From contig JAYMTF010000726.1 of NCBI GenBank assembly GCA_036897485.1, positions 1 through 31,081 on the forward strand: a stretch of 31,081 bases of DNA. The letters are read 5' to 3'. A model generated the notes under the pieces. That model made no database searches. It was not told the origin of the DNA and saw only the letters and a list, made by a program, of their open reading frames with translations. Shown piece by piece: positions 10,913-20,310 of this stretch; the first letter of the stretch is position 1, and the number at the start of each line of letters is the position of its first letter. The position numbers and the translations under genes were made by a program. This DNA is from Pelargonium nanum (taxonomy: Eukaryota > Streptophyta > Magnoliopsida > Geraniales > Geraniaceae).

Positions 10913-11829
10913 TAACTGCTGCCCAGGGCGTTTATATATTTGGAGTCGTGCAGTCTTATGTGTAGTTAGGAATTTATAGACTCAAATTATTAGTAGTCTG
11001 TCATGTGGTACTACCAGTGACTGCATAAAGTATAAAAACCTGATTGAACTAGAACAAATTCTTTGGCCCAGTTGTTCCCTCTATACTCCATATGATACAA
11101 ACATACCTTTTTTCGGAAATGGGTTTTTAGGTTCTTCTGTTTTGTTTCCTTTTTCAAGCCCGTAAACAACTGAGTTGGGTAGATGCAGAGAAATAATAGT
11201 GGCAGCAGTTAAGACTAAGAGTGCCATTTCTCATGTTTTAGGAATAATGATGAAATGTATAGTTCCATTTTGGAGAGTTTGTATAGCAGAAGGAAATATT
11301 GAATTTGGTAGCAACTTGCTTCTCTATGTTGGGCTGTAATATGCTGCCTTGACAAGACTCTAAAGATCATTGTTCGCTATGTTTTTCAATAATGTGGGTT
11401 AGGATTCTTTTTTTCTTTTTTAATCTTGTTGCACCGTCTTTGATAGTTTTCTAATTTGATAAGAATTGTTATTGTGTCGTATGAGTTTAAGAATCCGATA
11501 ACGGGAAACTTCATCTAGTTGCCGAAATCTTCAAACATTGAAAATGAACTATAAATATTCATCTTCATCATCGTAGGGATATTAGAAAAATAGTTTGTAA
11601 TGTGCAAAACTTCTAAAAGGGCAACAACGAAACTAATTGGTGGGTCATTTGTTTTTCCTTCATCGGCATAGAAATGCTTTCGATCAACATCATCTAAATT
11701 AACATTTACTCTACGTTTAATATCAAATTGTCAACAAGTTAATGATTGCGGCAAAAATTACATCTCTTCTTTGATCATGACATTCATCTTCACACGTTTC
11801 ACAAATACTAAACAAGTTTTCTGCATATT
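10913..11829. other. 3' UTR of CCDC124-like gene and intergenic DNA
   Basis: The first few hundred bases probably hold the 3' UTR; an AATAA-containing stretch is near 11386-11394, but no sure poly-A signal was fixed. From about 11517 to 11720 the minus strand has a stop-free stretch containing DDVDRKHFYADEGK. I cannot assign it to any family. Confidence 0.45.
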
Positions 11830-12076
11830 CATCTTAACAAAAAAGTTGCAAACTGTGACGGAAATCTGTGAGAGAATTTTTCGTCACAATTCCATCACAA
11901 ATTGTACCAAATATTATATTTTTTGTCACAGACACATTTGTGACGGAAATTTCTCTCACAACCATTTGTGACAACCCAAACAATGATATAGTTCCGTGAC
12001 AAATTACATTTTGTGACTGAAATCCACGTATTTGTGATAGAAATTTCCGCCACAGATCGCGAGTTTTCTTGTAGCA
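11830..12076 (-). mobile_element. Small CACTA-like DNA element, copy 1
   Basis: Read on the minus strand the element starts CTACAAGAAAACTCGC (end at 12074-12076). This matches the CACTACAAGAAAA terminus common in plant CACTA (En/Spm) transposons. The other end, read on the plus strand, ACAAAAAAGTTGCAAACTGTG, mirrors it as an imperfect terminal inverted repeat. Subterminal TGTGACGGAAAT and TTTGTGAC words repeat in both orientations, as is typical for this superfamily. At about 247 bp it has no room for a transposase. It shares an 18-base identical word (11999-12016 versus 30001-30018, inverted) and overall layout with the element at 29941-30230. Confidence 0.65.
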
Positions 12077-12432
12077 CATGTTTCACACATACTGAACAAG
12101 TTTGAGGAACCAGAAATCTGGTTTAGGATGCGACAGAGACGGATGTACCAAGATAGATTTGTTTATATCTTCCCAAGCACATAGTTCCAAAAACAGAAAC
12201 AAACTTGTTGAGTCAATTTGTATATGCTGCTGTTTGCAAGCCGGTTCACTATTATATATATTGAACATGCATATTCTTGCAGTACAAGTTACATTTATTT
12301 GGACAGACTGGAACTTTTGTAATGTAACTGAAACTTTCAAAATCACACATTATTTCCACATGCCTTTTATTACAAAATTTCATAACCAATTCATATGTAT
12401 ATTATCCTAGTAGCAACACATAAATATAAGGC

Positions 12433-12438
12433 TTTATT
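12433..12438 (-). terminator. Poly-A signal AATAAA of the GDSL gene
   Basis: On the minus strand AATAAA lies about 50 bases after the stop codon of the GDSL lipase gene, within GAGAATAAAGCC. Position and sequence fit a near-upstream polyadenylation element. Confidence 0.5.
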
Positions 12439-12487
12439 CTCCAAGAAATCCGAGTTCTCGCGACTGCCTGAGAGCATCAAAAGGCTT

Positions 12488-14261
12488 CTACAAGGCGGCC
12501 AATTGGGAAAAGTTAATAGGAGACACAAATATTTGGTTGCCTCCATAGAGAGTTGCAGCTGCCAACTGAGAAGCAGCCTCAGTTGGGTGGAACAAATCCC
12601 AGAATAGGTGTCCTTTCCGATCCGAGCAAAGAGTTGCATTGCCATTACAAAATCCTTGTCCGTTGAAACTTCCCGATCCACAGCAAGCATATTTAACCTC
12701 AGTGAAATCTGAGAGATCGAAGAAATGAAATCGAAGATTGTTAGATTATAGAGTTAGCCTCATGAAATTCAGTTAGAGAGACTTAATGGTATCAGAAGCA
12801 TTGGTGACTAATGATCCCGAGTTCGAATCCAGTGAACTTGTGCATGGGCCACGTGCAAAGCAAAAATGGGCTTGCACGTGAGGGAGCGTGTTAGAGTATA
12901 AAACTAATATTGAGCCTTCAACTATCAGCTTAAGGTTGTAGTTGAGATGTTCGTTTACACTTACTGAATGGTTGAGGGTTGTTGATGACATTTATGGTCA
13001 TTTCGTATGCATTTCCGAGCGAGTACTTCATGTCTTTGCATTCCGAGCTGAGCTTTTGCAGCATTCCATCCAGTGCAGTATGGAAGGTCGTTGCGTACTC
13101 GTTCAAGTCATCCAAGCACCCCCCGCTCGCGTTAAAAGCTCTCTGAGATGGGCAGCATCCGATTGGTGCAACGCTCACAATCCCGAACTTTCTTGCTCCA
13201 AGATTCACTAAATTCTGCAATACACAGAGCATTGAAGTTTCTAGACATGATCATTTGTCCTAAAACAAAGAGCGTTCAAGTTTCTAGACATGATCAATAT
13301 GTGACCTTCAAGTGGGTGTGATAGTTTGAAACTAATAGGGATATGTACTGATTCACGGGGACACTGCTTCTCGAATGATAGTACCCGAACAGATCGTTGC
13401 TTCCGGTGCTTATGAAGAACAGGCTCTTGGAAAGGAAAGCTTTAGCTGCATCTGGACCCATTGTGAACATAAGATTGTCGCGTACTACGGCGAATTGCTG
13501 TATCTGCTCTCCCAATGCAATGACTTTCTCTTGGCTAATGGGAGCGCGAGGACGCGAACTCTTTTCTTTTCCCAACTTCATTGATCTTGCCTGAGATGAA
13601 AATCAGATATCAGTTGTTTGTATTACGGCAAAAAAAAAAAAAACAGTTTTCCATTGTCCAGTTTTCTCGTTTTCCAATTTTTTGAAAACAGTTTTTTGAA
13701 AAACTGGAGGAAATACTCCGCAACTAAACAAGCCCTAAGTTATCAGTATCAGTTGTTTTTATGGCATTAAAGAATTGGGAGGCAAAGCTTACTATTGATT
13801 GTGATCCAGTTTTGCGAAGAAGGCCGGACCCTCCAGAGGCAAAGTTTACACCATTGAGGCTTTGATTGCTCGAGAACAACGAGCTGTTCACGACAGAAAA
13901 GAAAGGCGGTGGACTTTTCTCGAATCCCATAAGCACAGCTGATCAGTGATCACATACCAAACAATAAGTAATGACGAGTCAAACAATTCCATTTATAATA
14001 ACTAGCTAGAGAATCAGTATGCTAACCAAGAAAATCAGCACTGTTAAGTCCATTGCTGAACCTCCCGGTGGGAATCGAGTGAGGAAAATCGATGCCATTG
14101 GGAGGAAAGTCAGCTCTAGCTTTGCTCCGGGGCAAGAAGTTGTTGGTTCCCACGTCAGCTGTCGAGTCCCCGAACACGAAAACAGCCGGAACATCAGCAT
14201 TTGCACCCGCCATAGCCAAGCACAGAACTACAAAAACCAATGTGCCCTTTGACATTGCCAT
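12488..14261 (-). CDS. GDSL-type SGNH esterase/lipase, secreted
   Basis: Five exons read from high to low coordinate: 14261-14027, 13938-13793, 13590-13306, 13214-12965 and 12708-12488, all GT-AG and joining in frame to 378 aa. An N-terminal signal peptide (about residues 1-22, ending AGANA) suggests secretion. SGNH blocks are complete: FGDST with catalytic Ser33, GVNFASGGSG (block II Gly), STGSND with Asn192, and DLFHPT with Asp343 and His346. Family knowledge: plant GDSL enzymes hydrolyse esters of lipids, cutin precursors or other acyl compounds; the substrate cannot be read here. Oddity: exon 3 as drawn adds about 21 basic residues before VIALGEQIQQF. Using an AG further in (exon start 13527) removes them and gives 357 aa, nearer the family norm. 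Intron 4 holds a SINE-like repeat and intron 2 a MITE-like fragment. A TATA box lies upstream at 14351-14358. Confidence 0.92.
12735..12955 (+). mobile_element. tRNA-derived SINE-like repeat in GDSL intron 4
   Basis: TGGTATCAGAAGC (from 12787) resembles a Pol III A box. GTTCGAATCC (12821-12830) matches the B box exactly, and the spacing fits tRNA-derived SINEs. Downstream is a hairpin made from two CACGTGCAA-like arms (about 12850-12880). After it comes GTGTTAGAGTATAAAAC, wording I associate with repeated plant sequences. It is antisense to the host gene and fills most of the 256-bp intron. No cloverleaf tRNA is present. An alternative is a piece of an LTR element, since TGGTATCAGA also resembles an initiator-Met primer site. 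Confidence 0.45.
13625..13740. repeat. MITE-like fragment in GDSL intron 2
   Basis: This has a poly-A run, then repeated GTTTTC / GAAAAC words that can fold back. Its right edge, read on the minus strand, starts CTTAGGGCTTGTTTAG, which is like the ends of plant hAT-type MITEs. Borders are not resolved. Confidence 0.35.
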
Positions 14262-14350
14262 GAGATGATGAGAAAACAAAAAAAAATCTTTTTGCTTTCC
14301 TCAAATTCTCTTCCTATTTAGTACATTTCAAGAACTCTGTCTGCTCAGTT

Positions 14351-14358
14351 ATTTATAC
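14351..14358 (-). promoter_or_regulatory. TATA box of the GDSL gene
   Basis: On the minus strand the sequence reads GTATAAAT, about 90 bases before the start codon. This allows a 5' UTR of roughly 60 bases. It is the clearest core-promoter match near any gene in the window. Confidence 0.5.
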
Positions 14359-14921
14359 GAAGACCGAGTTTTTGTAAGGATCGCCCGGATCAGTCATCAT
14401 TACAAGTAACAAAACCAAAGCGTGTCATCGGGCGGATTGTTCCTAGTAACATTCTGAGGAAAATAGTAAGAATTGAGTGAATCTGAGACAACAAGAGCAT
14501 AGGTGCCGTCTTTGCGAATCAAACTCAGATTTGTTTTAACTTCTTGAAGTTATTGTGTAGTGTCTGCATAAATGAATCAAATCGAGTTTGGAGTAACTTG
14601 GATCACAAGACAAAAGTATATCGAATATCCAAGACCGGGTATTGGAATTGAGTCTGTATCGATCAAACCTTTCGTTATTCGCAAAGTCAGTGACTAGAAG
14701 CTTTTGTTGTACTTGTTTTTCATATTTGGTTCTTTTCTTGCAAGAAGACACAAACTAATGTACAAACAACATTGTCCTTACAATAACACAAATAGTTTTT
14801 GCAGAAATTTATGTTTACAATGGAAAAGTCAATGTCAACTAAAACAGTTGACAATCAGGCCTGCATCAAGATTCAAGGCAAGTGGTATATATAATTATAA
14901 TGAAGATCAGTTACAGTGATT
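14359..14921. other. Spacer between two minus-strand genes
   Basis: This holds the upstream region of the GDSL gene and the 3' flank of the SKS gene. No repeat class or open frame with a family signature was recognised. Confidence 0.5.
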
Positions 14922-17900
14922 TTATGTGGCACGAGCGTGGCCACAGCGAAGAGCATTCTTCGGGATGGGGTACTCGTCCCTGGGGGACTCGACCGGGGAA
15001 TAAACACGCAAATAGAATTGCTGGCCAAGGTATTGTCGAGCCCAAAACTCAGTCCTCAAGTTCCACATCCCAACATTGTCAAGTGCTACGTAAATAGCAG
15101 TCCATGACTTGGGGTACACCTGCAATTTACAACAAACATATGTAATGTATTTGCATTTGGTAAGCTAACTATAAGTTCTAACCAAAAACCTTTTTTTATA
15201 ACTGGTCCGGACCTAATTTGGATCGGACCGGTCCAAAGGAACATAAAATTAATGGACTGAAGACCGGACCTAATCTTTTCCGTTCCATCCGGTTCATTTT
15301 TCCAGTCCACCCAGCCCTACGTGTGCATGCTGATAGAAGATGAAATATGCAACAATAACTAATTTTTCTTTATTTTAAGAGGAATATTTTCAAAATTTTG
15401 ACTGTTTTATTTTAGGAGAAAGTAGTAACCCTTTGTGTAAAATGTAAATCACATATACTTGTGTAGTACTACGCGAAACTGCATCTACGAGATTGTACTG
15501 ACTGCGACAAGAAGGTCTCCATAAGCCTGTATCCATACTGCATGCAACACAATATCAATTAGCACTCGTGTGTTCATATTGATAGAGTAATGAGGCGGAT
15601 CCAGAATATTTACTTAGTTGAGGCAAAATTATAGAGCAACGAGAAAAATGTTTTAAATTAATGAGGCATATTAAGAAAAAGTCAACACTGTTCAGTGAGG
15701 GTAAAATTTTAAAATAGTAGGGATAAAAATAAAAATCAATAAAAATACGTGATAAATTTTTAAGAAAAAAAGTTCAGTGGGAGCATGTGCCCCCACACCC
15801 CTCTTCCTAGATCCGTCCCCGAGTACACATATAAATATTACGTGTTAATAAAATTTTGTTTTTTTTTTATATTTATTCTAGTAAGCAATACCAACAACAC
15901 CTGAATGATTTTTAATAAAAATTTGTTTATTCTTACCCGACGACCCAAAAAGCATATCCATCGAGATGCCAGCTTTGGACAATCATTTCGCGGTTCTCAA
16001 ACACAATCTCAACAAAGGCCCTGAAATCCGCACCCATCACAGAAGTGTCCAAACGCATTGGCAATGCGGTTGGATAGTCTGTGATGCTTCCCACCCGGAA
16101 AACGCCCCCGATGTGGAAGTAGTCCGCAAGCTTTAGGGGCGTATCCGGCGCCACGAAAGACACACTGTTTACACCATATCTCTGCCTCCCATTCACTTGA
16201 CCGGCGCAGCTCACAAGCTTTATGCTCCGAGAAATGTTAATGAGGCCATAGTGGTATGAGCCCTGTGGGTTAGGTCTTGGTCCACTTGCTGTGAGGTTTG
16301 TCCTACAAAGAACAAAATAGATGATTTTATATGCATTGCAATATTGCAATATTGGTTGTAGAACACGTAACTATACTTTTCGATTTCATAACATTTACAA
16401 CTATCATGTGTTTTCAGTTTACTGCTGCATCATCGATTTTACGGGAGAATGTCATTCTCATACATTATGCATGTGACTTAGACATTCGCTGATGTCATAA
16501 TATTTAATGTGAATCCACAAATGTGGAGTGAAATTGAGAACATAGAAAATGATGAAGTAACAATGAAAATTAGGTTATGGTTATTTTGAGAATTTAAGAA
16601 TACTAGAAAATTACGTGCAACACACATATGAGAGAGAATATAAATTTCTTCATTAGAATTGATAACTTGTAGACGAAGTAAAAAAACATATGACATATAA
16701 ATATTTTGAAAATTTAAAAAGTGTAGTCACCGAGACATTATAAATTAGTAGTTTTCCATACTTACTCTTTAAAATTGACGTGTAACAATTAATTATTCAT
16801 AATTGATGTACCTAATTGAACGAGCTTGATTTAGCGATGAATCAATCTGTAGGGAGGTAGGTCCGGTGGGAATTGGCCCAGAGAGTGAACGAGCAGAGTT
16901 GGCGTAGTGAAGAGTAGCGATACTGGTGAGGACTTCGGTGGTGAAACGAGTAGACACCACAATGTAATAATCTCGGGCAGGCTGATCTGCGGTGACTAGC
17001 ACCGAGTAGGATTGTCCGACATGAACATCAAGCCATGAATAAGTTGTGTGGACAGTGTGCGTTCCTTCAACCTCAACTAGGTTCATGTCGTGGCCCTGAA
17101 TTCGGAAGTTGAGTGTATTTTCAAGCCCCACATTTGTTATCCTAAACCTGTAAGTTTTACCTGTAGTCATAACACAATATTTTTACCAAACAAAAACGTT
17201 TCAAGTCGCGTTTGAATTTTTTAATTTGATTTGAAGTGTTATTTTAAATATAAATATAATGGTGTATTTGGGAACCAACATTTCAATGGACTTGAACCAA
17301 TGAGATGTTTGGAAACTTTAAGAATTTAGATTTAGATTGAGTCAAATTCAATAGCATTCAAAATATGCATACGACATGAGATTTCAAATGACATCTCTTA
17401 CCTTGTCATTTGAAATTCTGTTATTTCCCAAACATTATATTTATATTTGAAATACGACATTTCAAATCCAGAATTTCAAATCAAATCTAGGTTCTCAAAC
17501 ACAACCTAATGTTATTTGAAATATCTTATTTTCAAACATGTTTTATATCCAAATACACATTTTCCACGCTTAAATTTGACTCAAATCCAAAATTTCAAAA
17601 TTAGATACAAGACTCCAAATAGACCGTCGATGATATTTGAAAACCACGCACATCGATAGATGTTATAACATACCTTGATCTACAGTGAAAGATGCACCAT
17701 ATGATCCTTGACCATTGATCAAGACTCCATTAGGAAATGGAAGTTTATGTCCCTCGTCCAAAATAGCTTTCAATGCCTGTAATTAAATAACACAAGTCCG
17801 TGAGTTGGAGTATATATAGCTTGTTCGATTATGTGTTACTCTCACGGTCATAAAATGAGTGTCTACCTTTTTCAATAAACACTCTTTGAGATTGTAAGAG

Positions 17901-19128
17901 CAAACTTAGGTGCAATTATATTCGGACAACCGCAAATTTTTAAGGTAAGAACTTCAATTTAGTCTCTAAATTTTCTTACATAAACCCAATTTAGTCTTTG
18001 AACATTTTTTAAAAAATTATCATGAACTTTCAAATATGAACTCAAAATGGTCATTGTTGTTAGCTTTTTCGTTAAGTGATATGACATGAAATTCAAAAGT
18101 TTATTAAATAATTATTTTTATTCAATTATTATTCTGACGCGACAATTCAGCTGTATTAAATTAATCATGCGACCTTCACATCACCCGTCATATCAACAAA
18201 ATAATTGTATAAAAATAATTATATAATATTTTAAATTCCACGTCAGACCACTTAACTGAGAAACTGACGGAAACTAATAACAAGAACCATTTAGGGTTCA
18301 TATTTGAAAGTTGAAGTACAAATTTAGGTTAAAAATAATTTAGCGATCAAACTGAGTCCATGCGCAGAAGCTCACATACCAAATTAGAGTTTTTACGTGT
18401 TTTATAAAAACAAAAAAATATGGTCACACATTTTGGAACCTAATTTAGAGAATGGGGTGACATACATGGTGATTGAAGGTGTACCAATCTCCAACAAGGA
18501 GAGAATAGTCATTTGCTGGTTTGGGGAAAGGGACAGGAATCCTTGGCCTGCTCTGGATGTTGATTGCCCCAAAGCCCCCAGCAGCCTTGTGGAAATCAAG
18601 AGAAGGGAAGTAGTAGAAGCTCCCAATTTGATCCTTCATTTGCATTACGTAAGTGAAGTTGCTCCCCGGAGGGATCGGGCATGTCGTTCCGTACACTCCA
18701 TCCTCGTACGAGTTCCTCCTCTGCTGAATCCCATTCCATGATATCAGGAACGGCTCCCCCAAGTTATTGTGTACATTGATTATCAGATTGTCATTAGTCT
18801 CGCAATATATCTCTGGTCCTGGAAATTGCCCGTTTATAACAATCCCCTGTATATAACAAAAGCAACAAAATCAATTAATGAGACATGCATATATTTCAAA
18901 CATGAACTTTGACTGAATGTACAAATAAGTCCTGTCAAACTTTGTACAAATAGATACAACAGTAACAAAAAGAAAACACATATAGTGAACGATGAATGGA
19001 ACCTGTTGACGAACACCGAGGGGGTAAATGTCAGCGTAGCTCACTGTCCAATCAAAGTAGCGATATGGATCCTCGGCAATATTCATGGGCACTACAATGC
19101 CCAAAACCAACACATAAATTAGCAGCAT
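14922..19128 (-). CDS. SKU5-similar (SKS) / ascorbate-oxidase-like protein
   Basis: Seven exons read from high to low: 19128-19003, 18846-18466, 17776-17674, 17160-16812, 16302-15937, 15537-15459 and 15119-14922, all GT-AG, joining in frame to 533 aa (family usual about 540). A signal peptide covers about residues 1-18, before AEDPYRYFDW. Three cupredoxin-like domains carry family words GQFPGPEI, DGVYGTTCPIPPG, GDWY, PNGVLINGQG, KTYRFRITNVG and QVYPKSW. Copper ligands look lost: HWHG of true oxidases is SWNG (residues 78-81), the WYHSH region reads FYYFPS, and the C-terminal HCH motif is absent. It is therefore probably a non-enzymatic extracellular protein of the SKU5/SKS/NTP303 group, which is linked to directional and pollen-tube growth (family knowledge). 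No GPI-type hydrophobic tail is seen. Introns 2, 3 and 5 hold MITE-like elements. A GAA-rich tract lies just upstream of the start. Confidence 0.92.
15591..15820. repeat. Terminal-inverted-repeat element in SKS intron 5
   Basis: The left end is TGAGGCGGATCCAG. The right end read on the minus strand is GGGGACGGATCTAG, giving an imperfect inverted pair about 230 bp apart. GGATCCGCC-type ends are common in plant repeats. A GCATGTGCCCCCAC segment lies inside the right end. Class is unknown. Confidence 0.45.
17260..17507. repeat. MITE-like element in SKS intron 3
   Basis: The left end GGTGTATTTGGGAACC (17261-17276) pairs with the right end, which read on the minus strand is GGTTGTGTTTGAGAACC (17490-17506). 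The interior is rich in TTTGAAAT and ATTTCAAA words in both orientations. Further inverted CAAATCC-type words flank it, so it may be nested in a second element. Confidence 0.5.
17981..18360. repeat. Foldback (long inverted repeat) element in SKS intron 2
   Basis: A 17-bp perfect pair, AACTTTCAAATATGAAC at 18025-18041 and its complement at 18296-18312, lies inside longer imperfect arms of over 100 bp. The arms include TTAAGTG(A/G)T(A/C)TGAC words. The centre is AT-rich. This is a MITE/foldback architecture similar to the element at 24080-24470. Confidence 0.6.
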
Positions 19129-19150
19129 GTTTGCTACCTACACATAAATT

Positions 19151-19194
19151 AGAAGAAGTGGAAGAAGAAGAATTTTACGAAGAAGAAGAAGAGT
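19151..19194. repeat. Imperfect GAA microsatellite
   Basis: GAA/AGA triplets run through this stretch on the plus strand with a few interruptions. It lies just upstream of the SKS start codon, where on the sense strand it reads as a CTT/TTC-rich 5' UTR or promoter tract. Confidence 0.6.
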
Positions 19195-19642
19195 ATGTGG
19201 TGGTATGTCATTTGTGAAGCCCACACAGAACACACACAATCTTCATGTTGTACCTAACGAGGCATTTTCTTGAAGTGGACATACTTTTATTCTTATTTGT
19301 TTCATATGGGATGTATTGTATTATGCTTACATTGCTGCCAAAAAAAGAGTCAATATTATTTGTTTCGATCTGGGTTATTTCTGTTATACTCCGTAAAGTA
19401 AGTACAAGAGTTTTCAGTGTGCTTGGTATGTTACCCAAATTTCGCAAATAATTGCTCACCTCTTAGTAATATTTATAATTATAACCACCTCTTAGTATTT
19501 TTTTTATTTAACTTTAATTTTTTATAATTGAATATAAAAATTACATTTTCTTCAAAAACAAACAAAAAAAAGAATATAAAAATTACCTACTTTTAACTGA
19601 AAAAAGGGTAGTGTGTTGGATGCTCAATTGAGATGATTCTAT
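19195..19642. other. SKS upstream region, no clear element
   Basis: This is the probable promoter of the SKS gene, up to the copia LTR. AT-rich. No convincing TATA box was fixed and no coding feature was recognised. Confidence 0.45.
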
Positions 19643-19789
19643 TGTTGGAATATTGGTTACAATATATACAGAATATAGAAGCTCATATAAGGAAATAATC
19701 AAGGAAAAATAAATGAGGATAATTACATTGTTTGACTATGGTGTCAAATATGGAATTGCAATAAATGAGATCCCAAATATGCTTCAATA
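19643..19789 (-). repeat. 3' LTR of the copia fragment
   Basis: The LTR lies directly after the polypurine tract on the minus strand. It runs from TATTGAAGCATA (probably mutated from TGTTG) to ATTCCAACA, about 147 bp, with near-mirror ends TGTTG/CAACA typical of copia LTRs. Only one LTR is present. Confidence 0.6.
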
Positions 19790-20310
19790 CTCCCTCTCAA
19801 GTTGGTGCATAAAGGAAAGAGATGCCCAACTTGCACATTAATTCGATAAAACGATCACGTCCAAGGGCTTTGGTAAAAATGCCCACTAATTGATGTCGAG
19901 TGCCAAATGGTCATGGAATGAGAGTTGAAGATTGGAGTTGTTGACAAACAAAGTGGCACTCGATCTCAATATGTTTAGTGCGCTCATAAGAAACAGGGTT
20001 GGAAGCAATATGGATGGCATCTTGGTTGTCACAAAAAAGACAAAATTGGTTCAAGTTGTGGTACCTACAGATTGTGTAAGAGTTGGCGTAACCATATGAT
20101 TTCACTGCTAGTGATGACCATAGCGCAACATTCGGACTTGGCAGAAGAACAAGAAACGATAGAGTGCTTCTTGGACCGCCGGGAGATCGGTGATGAACCA
20201 CGATAGATGATATAACCAGTAGTTGATCGACGCGTACTCGGACAACCCGTCCAGTCCGCATCGCAGAATGCACGGAGGGACAAGCTCGTATCAGAGGGTA
20301 AGAATAACCC
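19643..20310 (-). mobile_element. Ty1/copia retrotransposon 3' end, decayed
   Basis: On the minus strand the copia RNase H domain is plain: [19 protein letters not shown] and [11 protein letters not shown] frame change follows, then [38 protein letters not shown] and KLGI, ending YAPT-stop. One in-frame TGA falls between the last two blocks. After the stop comes a purine-rich tract (GAGAGGGAG) and then the 3' LTR at 19789-19643. Integrase, RT and the 5' LTR are absent. The homology starts near GLFLPSD, just upstream of the RNase H domain. Confidence 0.8.

Noticed and set aside
12391-12690. Minus-strand open frame of 99 codons
   Set aside because: It is the wrong frame across the last GDSL exon. 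The correct frame ends at 12488 and contains DLFHPT.
12787-12830. Possible tRNA gene
   Set aside because: A- and B-box-like words are present but no cloverleaf or acceptor stem can be drawn. SINE-like repeat is the better call.
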